Both the position numbers and the translations under genes were made by a program. A stretch of 64,000 nucleotides of DNA from Anaerolineae bacterium (GTDB taxonomy: Bacteria > Chloroflexota > Anaerolineae > Aggregatilineales > Phototrophicaceae), in assembly GCA_022822545.1 (NCBI GenBank), contig JAJEBE010000003.1, positions 23,776-87,775 of the forward strand. The letters run 5' to 3'. The notes beneath the pieces are model-generated. The model was not told the DNA's origin. It was given only the letters and a program-made list of their open reading frames with translations, and made no database searches. Shown piece after piece: positions 7,993 through 17,173 of this stretch. How positions within the stretch are numbered: position 1 is the first letter of the stretch; each line of letters starts with the position of its first letter.

Positions 7993-10900
7993 CTAGGACT
8001 TCAAGACATCGCGCGGCTTCGAGCTGCCTTCTTTCGGCGGCCCGACCACGCCGCGTTCTTCCATCATATCAACCAGGCGCGCCGCCCGCGTATAACCGAT
8101 GCGCAAGCGCCGCTGCAGCAGGGAGATGGAGGCCTTGTCCAAACGGCGCACCATGTCCACCGCCGTCTGATACAGTTCATCTTCTTCTTGATCTCTGTTG
8201 CCCCCATTGCCGTCGCCTTGCCGCGCACCGGCCGCCGACATGTCCCAGAAAGCGGCTTGGCCGTCTGTCCCTTGCTTTGGCGCGGTACCTGGGGTAATAG
8301 CGTCGGCAGCCTGCGAGGGAGTGGGAGACGACTTGGGCGGCAATGGTATCGGCTCCACGCCGGCGATCCCGCTCTTCTGCAATTTCCAGAAACGGCTGAT
8401 GCGCTGGATTTCTTCATTGGAAAGGTGCACGCCCTGCGCGCGCTGCGGCGCCGGCGCATCGCCCGAGAGATACAGCATATCGCCCTTGCCCAGCAGACGC
8501 TCCGCCCCCGGCTGATCGATGATGACGCGGCTGTCCACGCTGCCGGCCACAGCAAAGGCGATCCGCGCCGGGCAATTCGCTTTGATCAGCCCGGTCACCA
8601 CATCCACGGACGGGCGCTGCGTGGCGATGACGAGGTGGATGCCGGTCGCCCTTGCCAGCGCCGCGATACGAGCGATGGCGCGCTCGGTGTCGTCTGGCGC
8701 CATCATCATCAGGTCCGCCAGCTCATCAATGATCACGACGATGTAAGGCATCGCCGCCAGGTCAGGATCTAAAATGCTGTTGTAATCGATGATATTGCGC
8801 GCGCCAGCCTGGCTGAATTTCTTGTAGCGTTCATCCATCTCGGTCGTGACCCAGCGCAATACGCCGATGATCCGCTCGAGCTCCACAACGACCGGCGCCA
8901 CCAGATGGGGCAGGCCATTGTAGCCTGTCAGTTCCACGCGTTTGGGATCGACCATGATAAAGCGGACTGACTCAGGCGAGTTATTAACGAGGATGCTATT
9001 GATGATGGCGTTGACGCAGACCGACTTGCCTGAGCCGGTCGTGCCGGCGATCAGCAGATGCGGCATCTGGGTCAGATCGGCGGCCATCGGCCTGCCGTCA
9101 ACCGACATGCCCAGGGCGATCGCCAGCGGCGAGTCGATTCTTTGATAAGCGCTGGAATCCATGACATCGCGCAAGCCGACGCGGGCCGAGACCGGATTGG
9201 GCACTTCGATGCCGACATAGCCCTTGCCCGGCACAGGCGCTTCCATGCGCAGCGAACGCGCGCCCAAAGCCAACTGCAGATCTTTGTCCAACTTGGCAAT
9301 GGCGCCGACTTTGACGCGATTGCGTTTGCCGGTCTTGGCGGTCATGTAGGCCGGCTCGACCCCGTACTGCGTGATAACCGGGCCGGAATTGACTTCGACA
9401 ACGCGCCCGGGCGCGCCAAAGCTGGCCAGCGTGTCTTCAATGATTTGCGCCTGTTGCTGCAGCGCCGCCTCATCGAACTCGCTGGCGGTACCCGCATTGA
9501 GCAACTCGCGGTAATCGGGCAGGTCCCAACCGAGGCGCTTGGTCGGCTTCGCGGAAACAGCAGCGGGCGCTTTTTTGAAGCTCGCGCTTTGTCCTTTGTC
9601 TGAAGGCTTGCTCTCGGTCGGCGGCGCTTTCGCCTCGCTTGGAGCGCTCTCGTTATCCGCTGTTGGTATGTCGTCAGGATTGGAGGCGCTATCGGCTACT
9701 CCCGGCATGTCGCGGTTTCGAGGCGCGACATCCTCCGGCGCCCTATCCGCCGCCGGACCCGGGGTCGGCGGAGGCGCGGCTGATTCGGGCCCTGGCTCAA
9801 GCGGTTTGATTGGCGGGCGCGGACGATCCCGGCTGACTGACGGCGGAGGATTGGCGCGGCGGGGTCTTGGCGCAGGCGCCGACAAATTTGCGGTCGGCGG
9901 CCCGGCGGTTGACGGGGGCAGGTCATCGCCGAGGTTGAGAAAGCGCTCCAGGCGACCAGCGCGCGCTGCCGGCTTCGCCGCTTTTACTGGCGCGCTTTCA
10001 TCCTGCCTGCGGCTCAGAAGGCGCCGCATCAACCCTTTATCGCCAGTCTCGGCAGGCGTCTCAATCGCCACCGACTCCCTATTTTGCCGGGGTTCAGCTT
10101 TGGCGCGGCGACCCAGGAAAGCGCGCAGCCGGCTCGGAATCGGCATCCAGTCGCTGCTCGGTTCCGGCAGTGCCGGGCCCCCCGCCGGCGAGGCGCTCAA
10201 TTGCGCCGGTTCCGGCTTGCGGACGCGCACATGACTCTCGTTCCGCGCTATCGCCAACTGCTCCTGTTGGGTCTGTAAGCGCGCTGCTCGCCGCTGGGCC
10301 AGGATCTGCCCGATGCGCGTTCGCAAATTGCGGCTGAGGCTGATGACCACCACCGAAAGCTCTACTATGCTGGAGCGCGTCGTCAGCATCGCGGCGATCG
10401 TCAAGGCCATGAAGACCGCGACGAAACCGCCGAGTTCAGTGAGGTTGATGACCAGAGCGCTGTATAACCAGCCGCCGATGAGTCCGCCGCCGCGCCCGTC
10501 TTGATAGGACTGCCGCACGGCCTGCCCGATACAATCGCGCCCGCATTGCTGGGGATAGCCGAAGCTATCGAGGAATTGAAAGAGGATCAGCGCGCCCAAG
10601 AACCCCAGCGCCAGGCCCGACAAGCGCACTGGATCGATTATGGGCGCCTCATCGCCGAAATGCCGCACGATCAGCCAGAGGCCGACCGCGAACATGGCGA
10701 TGGGGACGGCAATGGCGCCCCAGCCGAGCAGTTGCCCGATGACCGTATGTACGCTGCCGATAGCCGCCTGCTCCGGCGAAAGCGCGCTGAAGACGAAAAC
10801 AATCGCGCCGAATACCAAGCCGACTCCGATCAGGTCCAGCTTGCGGTCGAGGTCCAGCCAATCGCCCGAAGCGATCTTTGGCGTTTTGTTGGCGCGCGCG

Positions 10901-11556
10901 CGCGCTGCGCCGCCTGGCTTGCCATCCTGCTGCCGTGAGAAGGCGTCGCCGCGTTTGACATCGGCTGGCCGGGTCGCCCCTCGGCTCGCGCCGAATCGCC
11001 CGCCGCTCTCGCCATCTCCCCGTCGATTGCCGGCGCCATCGTCTTTGCCGTCACTACGGCGCAGCCGTCCGCCTATTGCGCCGATCTTCCCAGTCACCGA
11101 TGCGAAGGCCTTTGAGCCAGCGCTCGGCTCGGGCGCTTCTCGCGGTGATTGGCCGCGGCGCGAGAAACGCTTTCGCCAGCCGCGTCTGTCTTTATCGGCC
11201 TCTGGTTGCTTCGGACTTTCCGAACGGGCTGACTTCTTCTGATGTTTGCCGGCGAGGCGCGCGCGTCGTTCTTCACTATTGGCTACCGACGGCGCCGGGT
11301 TACGCGCCTTCGGCGACTTGGGTCCCGCTTTCGCTTGCTTCCGGTCGCCCGCCAAGCCTCCGGCCCGCGGATCTCGCTTGCCGCTTCCGGCCCGCATCCG
11401 GTCTTCCGGCGGCTCATTGTCTTCCGCCCGCGCTTGACGCGAGCCGCTGCCGCCCAAAACATTGGAGCGGCGCCCGCCCGAACCCCCCAACTCGTCGGGG
11501 TCGAAGAACTCGTCATCATCAATGTATTCAGGCTCGCCATCGCCACGATAGTCCAT
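7993..11556 (-). CDS. ftsK: DNA translocase FtsK/SpoIIIE
   Basis: The protein has about 1187 residues. It opens with an acidic segment (EYIDDDEFFDPDEL) and a long low-complexity, basic region. Four membrane segments follow at about residues 242-392, then a proline- and alanine-rich linker to about 680. The translocase motor carries Walker A GTTGSGKSV near 840 and Walker B VVIIDELAD near 940. A C-terminal winged-helix gamma domain (SISLLQRRLRIGYTRAARLV) is the part that reads KOPS/SRS-type polarity sequences. It pumps chromosomal DNA through the division septum. The frame opens at 11634, but the ATG at 11556 before the acidic N-terminus is preferred; no strong ribosome site marks either. It is longer than most SpoIIIE proteins because of the two disordered regions. 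Confidence 0.92.
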   Translation of the reverse strand: MDYRGDGEPEYIDDDEFFDPDELGGSGGRRSNVLGGSGSRQARAEDNEPPEDRMRAGSGKRDPRAGGLAGDRKQAKAGPKSPKARNPAPSVANSEERRARLAGKHQKKSARSESPKQPEADKDRRGWRKRFSRRGQSPREAPEPSAGSKAFASVTGKIGAIGGRLRRSDGKDDGAGNRRGDGESGGRFGASRGATRPADVKRGDAFSRQQDGKPGGAARARANKTPKIASGDWLDLDRKLDLIGVGLVFGAIVFVFSALSPEQAAIGSVHTVIGQLLGWGAIAVPIAMFAVGLWLIVRHFGDEAPIIDPVRLSGLALGFLGALILFQFLDSFGYPQQCGRDCIGQAVRQSYQDGRGGGLIGGWLYSALVINLTELGGFVAVFMALTIAAMLTTRSSIVELSVVVISLSRNLRTRIGQILAQRRAARLQTQQEQLAIARNESHVRVRKPEPAQLSASPAGGPALPEPSSDWMPIPSRLRAFLGRRAKAEPRQNRESVAIETPAETGDKGLMRRLLSRRQDESAPVKAAKPAARAGRLERFLNLGDDLPPSTAGPPTANLSAPAPRPRRANPPPSVSRDRPRPPIKPLEPGPESAAPPPTPGPAADRAPEDVAPRNRDMPGVADSASNPDDIPTADNESAPSEAKAPPTESKPSDKGQSASFKKAPAAVSAKPTKRLGWDLPDYRELLNAGTASEFDEAALQQQAQIIEDTLASFGAPGRVVEVNSGPVITQYGVEPAYMTAKTGKRNRVKVGAIAKLDKDLQLALGARSLRMEAPVPGKGYVGIEVPNPVSARVGLRDVMDSSAYQRIDSPLAIALGMSVDGRPMAADLTQMPHLLIAGTTGSGKSVCVNAIINSILVNNSPESVRFIMVDPKRVELTGYNGLPHLVAPVVVELERIIGVLRWVTTEMDERYKKFSQAGARNIIDYNSILDPDLAAMPYIVVIIDELADLMMMAPDDTERAIARIAALARATGIHLVIATQRPSVDVVTGLIKANCPARIAFAVAGSVDSRVIIDQPGAERLLGKGDMLYLSGDAPAPQRAQGVHLSNEEIQRISRFWKLQKSGIAGVEPIPLPPKSSPTPSQAADAITPGTAPKQGTDGQAAFWDMSAAGARQGDGNGGNRDQEEDELYQTAVDMVRRLDKASISLLQRRLRIGYTRAARLVDMMEERGVVGPPKEGSSKPRDVLKS

Positions 11557-11703
11557 GCTGTGACACTGTCCGTTTCCCCGGTTGATAGCGCCAAACAGAC
11601 GGCCGCCTGCGCGGCGCAGCTTCCAGCATAGCATAGTCTCCGAATTCGGGCGATTCGCTTTAGAACAAATTTTCGCAGAGCGGGCCGAGGCAGCGGCGGA
11701 TGC

Positions 11704-12681
11704 TCAGGACATCCTGATGACGACCTTGCCCTGCGCGCGTCGCTCCTGCAATTCACGCAGGGCAGCGACCGCGTCGTCCAGCGGGAAAGTCTTGTGGATA
11801 TGCGGCTTGATCTCGCCCGCGGCAAAATAGGCCATCAGTTGCTCGAAAGAGCGGCGGATCACGGCGGGATTGTTCTGCCAATATGCGCCCCAAAAGAGGC
11901 CCACAATCGAGGCGTTCTTGAGCAAAGCGATATTGACCGGCGCGGAAGGGATGCGCCCGCTGGCGAAGCCAATGACGAGGTATCGCCCTTCCCAGGCGAT
12001 ACGGCGCAGGGCTTGGTCGAAGAGATCGCCGCCGACCGGGTCGAAGACGACATCGGCGCCGCGCCCGTCGGTCAGGGCTTTGACTCGATCGCGCAGGCTC
12101 TCGTTTGTATAGTTGATCACGTCAGCCGCGCCGTACTCAAGCGCGAGATCGAGCTTTTTGGTTGTACTCGCCGCCGCGATGACGCGGGCGCCCAGCAGCT
12201 TGCCCAGTTCAACCGCCGCCAAGCCGACCCCGCCCGCCGCGCCCAGCACCAGCAGAGTCTCGCCGGGCTTGAGCCCCGCGCGATGCGTCAGCGCCACATG
12301 CGCCGTGCCATAAGCGAGCGGAATCGCAGCCGCTTGTTCAAAGCTCATTGCCGCCGGGATCGGCAGCGGCATTGCGGCGGGCGCCACAACTGCTTCCGCG
12401 AAGCCGCCCCACATCAAGGTCGAGACGACGCGCTGCCCAACTTTCAGCCCCTCGACGCCTTCGCCGACCTCGCTGATCTCCCCCGCCACCTCCATACCCG
12501 GGCTGAAAGGCAAGGGCGGTTTCAGCTGATACAAGCCTTGGACCATGAGGATATCGGGAAAGTTGACGCCGCAGGCCCGCACCCTGATCTTGACTTGTCC
12601 CGCGCCGACGTTTGGGCTCGTCGTCTCAGCCAGCGCCAGATCGTCAACCGGACCAAATTCGCGACAGATAAGCGCTTTCAT
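11704..12681 (-). CDS. NADPH:quinone reductase-like MDR oxidoreductase
   Basis: The 325-residue zinc-independent medium-chain reductase starts MKALICREFGPVDDL. It has the quinone-reductase signature region GAAGGVGLAAVELGKLLGA (NADPH-binding) and ends with the usual QERRAQGKVVIRMS. The zinc ligands of alcohol dehydrogenases are absent. The ATG at 12681 follows the M42 peptidase stop by 11 bases; the longer frame to 12741 would overlap that gene and is rejected. It probably reduces quinones or enones with NADPH. The same-strand spacing suggests co-transcription with the peptidase. Confidence 0.85.
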   Translation of the reverse strand: MKALICREFGPVDDLALAETTSPNVGAGQVKIRVRACGVNFPDILMVQGLYQLKPPLPFSPGMEVAGEISEVGEGVEGLKVGQRVVSTLMWGGFAEAVVAPAAMPLPIPAAMSFEQAAAIPLAYGTAHVALTHRAGLKPGETLLVLGAAGGVGLAAVELGKLLGARVIAAASTTKKLDLALEYGAADVINYTNESLRDRVKALTDGRGADVVFDPVGGDLFDQALRRIAWEGRYLVIGFASGRIPSAPVNIALLKNASIVGLFWGAYWQNNPAVIRRSFEQLMAYFAAGEIKPHIHKTFPLDDAVAALRELQERRAQGKVVIRMS

Positions 12682-12692
12682 ATTGACGCCGC

Positions 12693-13676
12693 TCAAATGG
12701 CAATATCGTTGGCGAGCAGGCCGGTGAGCAGGTCGATGCAAGCCTGGACATCGCCGATGTCGACAGTCTCGCTGGTCGTATGCAGGTAGCGGGTTGGAAT
12801 GGAGATGCAGCCGCTGGGGACGCCGGCGTCCGCCATTTGAATCGCGGAGGCGTCTGTCGTGCCGCCCGCCAGCAACTCCAATTGATAGGGGATGTCATCG
12901 GCCTCGCAGCGGTCGATCATCCAGTTCTTGATCGCGGCGGGCACAATCAAACCCGGGTCATGCACCTTGATTGCCGCGCCGCCGCCCAGCTTCACCAGCA
13001 TCTTCCGCCCGCGAATCTGGTCGCCGCTGCCGGTCACATCAATGGCAATGCCGATATCGGGATGCACACCCTGGGCCGCTGTCTTGGCGCCGCGCAAGCC
13101 GACTTCTTCTTGCACCGTGAAGGCGAAGTACAATTCGTTTGGCGTCCGCCGTCCCAGCCGGCGCATCGTCTCGATAGCGACGACGCAGCCGATGCGGTCG
13201 TCCAGCGACTTGGCCACGATGCGGCTGCCGCGGACTTGCATCTCGCGCATGAAACCGGCCGGCTGCCCGACCGGCGTCGCATTGCCGCCTCCATCCGCCT
13301 GCACATCAATGTAGAAGTCGGTCAAGGCTTTCCCGCCGCCGTCTTGCACGGCGATCACGCCGACTGTCCCATCTTCAAATTGCACCCGGTTGCCGTTCAA
13401 GGTGTCGTTGCGCAAGCCGCCGAGACTGGCGAAACGCAGGTATCCGCTTTCCGGCTCCTGATAATTCGCCATCAGCCCGATCTCATCCATGTGCGCCGCG
13501 ATCAACACCTTCGCGCCGCCGGAACCGACGCGACAGATGAGATTGCCCAAGCCGTCTATCCAGATCTCGTCAGCCAATGCCGAGACTTCCTCGCGGATCA
13601 ATTCGCGGATGCGATGCTCGTAGCCGGGCGGTCCCCAGGTTTCCACCAGTTTCTTGGTCAGTTCAATCACGGACAT
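12693..13676 (-). CDS. M42 family metallopeptidase
   Basis: The 327-residue dinuclear-zinc aminopeptidase belongs to the M42 (glutamyl aminopeptidase/deblocking, tetrahedral TET) family. Metal ligands and catalytic residues are visible in order: VLIAAHMDEIG (H, D), SLDDRIGC (bridging D), FTVQEEVGLRGA (catalytic and metal E-E), GIAIDVT (D) and STRY-like PTRYLHTTSETVDI (final H). Length is slightly shorter than the usual 340-360. It would trim peptides in the cytosol. The annotation cellulase or endoglucanase sometimes given to this family is not supported. Confidence 0.92.
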   Translation of the reverse strand: MSVIELTKKLVETWGPPGYEHRIRELIREEVSALADEIWIDGLGNLICRVGSGGAKVLIAAHMDEIGLMANYQEPESGYLRFASLGGLRNDTLNGNRVQFEDGTVGVIAVQDGGGKALTDFYIDVQADGGGNATPVGQPAGFMREMQVRGSRIVAKSLDDRIGCVVAIETMRRLGRRTPNELYFAFTVQEEVGLRGAKTAAQGVHPDIGIAIDVTGSGDQIRGRKMLVKLGGGAAIKVHDPGLIVPAAIKNWMIDRCEADDIPYQLELLAGGTTDASAIQMADAGVPSGCISIPTRYLHTTSETVDIGDVQACIDLLTGLLANDIAI

Positions 13677-13759
13677 ACTCCAGACTTATTTCACCTTGTC
13701 GCCAAAATTGTAACGCATCCGATTGCCGCTTGCGCTCGAGCCAGGCCAACTCCAGCCGC

Positions 13760-15196
13760 TTAGCCCGGCGTCACTTCGGGCAGATCCGCCGCGGCGCTGA
13801 TCATCTCCGCGGGCGCGCGTTCCACGAGGCGCATGGGCAAGCCATCGCGCGGGAACAGGGTGATCAAGGCGGCGGGCTTGATCTCGACGCCATCAATCAG
13901 GCGGAGTTGATAGCGTTGCGCAATGGTCGCCAGCAGCAGATTGGCTTCCATGATCGCGAAGCTATTGCCGATGCATACCCGCGGACCGCCGGCGAAGGGC
14001 AGGTAGGCGTATTTGTGCATGTTCTCGATCTCGGGGTCCAGCCAGCGCTCGGGTAGGAAATCCTTCGGTCGCTTCCAGTGCTCGGGGTGGCGATGAAGGA
14101 GATAGATCATGACTTGCGCCGTCGTGCCCTTGGGCATGGGATAGCCGCAGACTGTCGTGTCTTCGGCGGCGGTTCGGCTGACGGACCAGACGGCCGGCAT
14201 CAGCCGCAGCGCTTCCTTGATGACGATGTCGGTATAGGGCAGGCGGCGCAGGTCTTCCAGCTTGGGCGCGCGCCCGGCCAGCACCGAATCCAGCTCGGCA
14301 TGCAGCTTGGCTTCAACTTCAGGATGTTGCGCCAAGAGCCACCAGGTCCAGTTCAGAGTATTGGCGGTGGTTTCGTGCCCGGCCAGGAAGAGCGTCACCG
14401 CTTCGTCACGCGCTTGCAGGTCAGTCATGCGCTCGCCATCGGCATCTTCCGCCAAGAGCAACATTGACAAGAGGTCACCGCGGTCTTCGCCGGTTTTACG
14501 CCGGTCATTGATGAAGCCGTAGACGATTTTGTTCAACGCGTTATTGGCAAGCCAAGATCGCAGCCGCAGCGGAGTCGGGAGCCAATACGGCAGGATGCTG
14601 GCTGTGTTGTTGGCTTTTTGCACGACAGCGACCGCTTTTTTGACCTGGTTGACTGTGCTTGAGGCATCGGCGTCGAAAAGAGTCCGCGCGACGATCGTCA
14701 GCGTGAGTTGCATCATCTCTTCATCCACATCGACGACGGCGCCATCGCTCCAGCCTTCCAGCCGCTTCAAAGTATAGTCGACCATGGTATCGGCATAGGC
14801 GTGGACGCGGACGGCATGAAAGGCCGGCGCCACCAGACGACGCTGCCGCTTCCAAAAGTCGCCGTTGCTCGTTACCAGCCCCTCGCCCATGAAACGGGCC
14901 AAGCCGGTTTTCTTGCTGGTATAGGCGGGTCCCTTGATAAAACGTTTCGATTGGCGCACGAAGAGTTCATATATGACATCTGGATTGGCGACCGAATAAT
15001 TGTGCGTATCGCCGATCATGAAGTGCCAGACATCGCCATAAGTCTCCATCCAACGTGTGACGTGGCTCAGCGGGTCTTTGAAGAACCGGCGGTAAAACAA
15101 GTAATTCTGCCAGACGCCTTCGCCCATCTCGGTGGGACCTGGCGGGAATGCGCTGGCTTGGGCTGGCCTTCCGTCAACGCTAGCCGCAGGGTTCAC
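13760..15196 (-). CDS. Cytochrome P450
   Basis: The 478-residue heme-thiolate monooxygenase shows the I-helix oxygen-binding motif AGHETT, the K-helix ExxR in KEALRLMPA, and the heme-binding loop FAGGPRVCIGNSFA with the axial cysteine. There is no N-terminal membrane anchor, so it is soluble. The overall pattern (WxxR-containing C-helix WKRQRRLVAPAF, CYP102/CYP4-like meander) resembles fatty-acid or hydrocarbon hydroxylases. The start is GTG at 15196, 8 bases after AAAGGAGG, a strong ribosome site. No ferredoxin or reductase gene is adjacent, so electron transfer partners lie elsewhere. Confidence 0.93.
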   Translation of the reverse strand: MNPAASVDGRPAQASAFPPGPTEMGEGVWQNYLFYRRFFKDPLSHVTRWMETYGDVWHFMIGDTHNYSVANPDVIYELFVRQSKRFIKGPAYTSKKTGLARFMGEGLVTSNGDFWKRQRRLVAPAFHAVRVHAYADTMVDYTLKRLEGWSDGAVVDVDEEMMQLTLTIVARTLFDADASSTVNQVKKAVAVVQKANNTASILPYWLPTPLRLRSWLANNALNKIVYGFINDRRKTGEDRGDLLSMLLLAEDADGERMTDLQARDEAVTLFLAGHETTANTLNWTWWLLAQHPEVEAKLHAELDSVLAGRAPKLEDLRRLPYTDIVIKEALRLMPAVWSVSRTAAEDTTVCGYPMPKGTTAQVMIYLLHRHPEHWKRPKDFLPERWLDPEIENMHKYAYLPFAGGPRVCIGNSFAIMEANLLLATIAQRYQLRLIDGVEIKPAALITLFPRDGLPMRLVERAPAEMISAAADLPEVTPG

Positions 15197-15351
15197 TAGT
15201 GCCGCCTCCTTTGAGCTGCGCTTTTATACCCATCGTAGCCGATAACGATGCTTGTGGCTATGCCCCGTCGCAGGCGCGATTTGCCATACAGGCGCGCTTG
15301 CGGGAAAATACGCGACAAGATCCGCATTAACGAAGCAGCGAGGGCTGGGGT

Positions 15352-16998
15352 ATGTATACAATTGGACTCGACTTCGGCACATTATCCGGGCGCGCGGTAC
15401 TGGTCGACGCCCGCGACGGCGGCGAAATCGCTGAATCCGTCTTCGATTATCCCCACGGCGTGATGGATGAGCAACTGCCCTCTGGCCTGAAATTACCGCC
15501 CGATTGGGCGCTGCAGCATCCGCAAGATTACCTGGATGTCTTTGTCCATACTGTGCCGTCGGTGCTGAGACAAAGTGGCGTTGCGCCGGCCGATGTCAAA
15601 GGCATTGGCATCGATTTCACCGCCAGTTCGCCGATGCCCACGACTGCCGATGGCAGGCCTCTGTGCTTTCTCGACGGGCTCAAGGACGAGCCGCATGCCT
15701 ACATCAAGCTGTGGAAGCATCACGCGGCCCAGCGTCAAGCCGACCAGATCAACGAAACTGCCCGCATGATGGGCGAGAGTTGGCTGCCGCGGTATGGCGG
15801 CAAAATCTCATCGGAATGGTTTTTTAGTAAATTGTTACAAATCCTGCAAGAACGCCCGGATATCTACGCCCAAACAGAGCGCTTCATCGAGGCGGCCGAT
15901 TGGGTCATCTGGCAATTGACCGGTCATGAATCGCGCAACACATGCACCGCCGGCTACAAGGCGATGGTGCAAGATGGGGACTTCCCGAGCGCGGATTATT
16001 TCCGCGCGCTGGATCCCGCCTTTGAAAATGTGGTCGACGAGAAGGTTGGCCGCGAGTTCGCAGAATTGGGTTCTAAAGCAGGCGAGCTTAGGCCGCAAAT
16101 GGCGGACATGATGGGGCTTCCAGCCGGCATCGCCGTCGCGGTCGCCAATGTCGACGCCCATGTCACCGCGCCCGCGGTCAAAGCGACTGGCCCCGGCATC
16201 ATGGTTATGGTCATGGGCACGTCTTGCTGTCACATCCTTTCCGGCCGCGACCTGCAAGTCGTGGACGGCATGTGCGGCGTCGTTATGGGCGGCGTCATCC
16301 CGGGTTTATACGGTTACGAAGCCGGCCAGAGCGCCGTCGGCGATATCTTCGCCTGGTTCGTCGATCATGCCGTGCCGGGCGAATATCAATCGGCGGCGCG
16401 GCGCGCCAAGCTCAATCTGCATGAGTATCTTGAGCGCGAGGCGGCCAAACAGCAGGTCGGCGCGCACGGGCTTATCGCCTTGGATTGGTGGAACGGCAAC
16501 CGCAGCACCCTGGTGGATGTCGATCTGACGGGCATGCTGCTGGGCATGAATCTGGCGACGCGGGCGCCCGATATCTACCGCGCGCTCATCGAATCCACCG
16601 CCTACGGCACCCGCGAGATCATCGAAGCCTTTGACGCGCAAGGCATTGAAGTCAACGAGCTGGTGGCCGCCGGCGGCTTGCCGGAGAAGAACGCGCTGCT
16701 CTGCCAAATCTTCGCCGATGTCACGGGCCGGCCCTTCAAGCTGTCAGGTTCGGCGCAGGCGCCCGCCTTGGGCTCGGCGATGCACGCCGCTGTCGCCGCC
16801 GGCATCTACCCTGATATTCACGCGGCCGCGGACAAGATGGGCAAACTGAAAGAAGGCGTCGTCGCGCCAATCGCGAAAAACCAGGTGGTCTATGACAAAC
16901 TCTTCGCCGAGTATCAGACGCTCTACGATTACTTCGGGCGCGGTTCCAACGATGTCATGAAACGCCTGAAAGCCATCAAACACGATGCTATCGGTTAG
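15352..16998 (+). CDS. araB: Ribulokinase (FGGY carbohydrate kinase)
   Basis: The 548-residue protein matches bacterial AraB in length and in its opening ATP-binding segment YTIGLDFGTLSGRAVLVD. Other AraB-like stretches are GIGIDFTASSPMPTT, LPRYGGKISSEW, VANVDAHVTAPA, and the late AAGGLPEKNALLCQIFADV. It should phosphorylate ribulose with ATP. No araA, araD or pentose transporter adjoins it. It is divergently placed from the P450 gene, so it is an orphan kinase here, and another ketopentose or pentitol substrate is possible. Confidence 0.85.
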   Translation: MYTIGLDFGTLSGRAVLVDARDGGEIAESVFDYPHGVMDEQLPSGLKLPPDWALQHPQDYLDVFVHTVPSVLRQSGVAPADVKGIGIDFTASSPMPTTADGRPLCFLDGLKDEPHAYIKLWKHHAAQRQADQINETARMMGESWLPRYGGKISSEWFFSKLLQILQERPDIYAQTERFIEAADWVIWQLTGHESRNTCTAGYKAMVQDGDFPSADYFRALDPAFENVVDEKVGREFAELGSKAGELRPQMADMMGLPAGIAVAVANVDAHVTAPAVKATGPGIMVMVMGTSCCHILSGRDLQVVDGMCGVVMGGVIPGLYGYEAGQSAVGDIFAWFVDHAVPGEYQSAARRAKLNLHEYLEREAAKQQVGAHGLIALDWWNGNRSTLVDVDLTGMLLGMNLATRAPDIYRALIESTAYGTREIIEAFDAQGIEVNELVAAGGLPEKNALLCQIFADVTGRPFKLSGSAQAPALGSAMHAAVAAGIYPDIHAAADKMGKLKEGVVAPIAKNQVVYDKLFAEYQTLYDYFGRGSNDVMKRLKAIKHDAIG

Positions 16999-17099
16999 TA
17001 GAACGACTGCGCCGCCCAGGCCGCGCTGCCCAGGCCTGAAGTAGCCTTGTGAGAAATAACCAAAAGTACTGCAAGTAATTGGGATATTATTGCGCTTTA

Positions 17100-17128
17100 T
17101 TGAGGCTGCCTCGGCGCGATAGTATAAT
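17100..17128 (+). promoter_or_regulatory. Promoter of the ammonium transporter gene
   Basis: TTGAGG (17100-17105), a 17-base spacer and a perfect TATAAT (17123-17128) sit about 45 bases upstream of the amt start. Confidence 0.7.
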
Positions 17129-17173
17129 TGCAACGCTGGAGAAACCAGAAAATTGTCTGTGCGGGGGTGCTGA

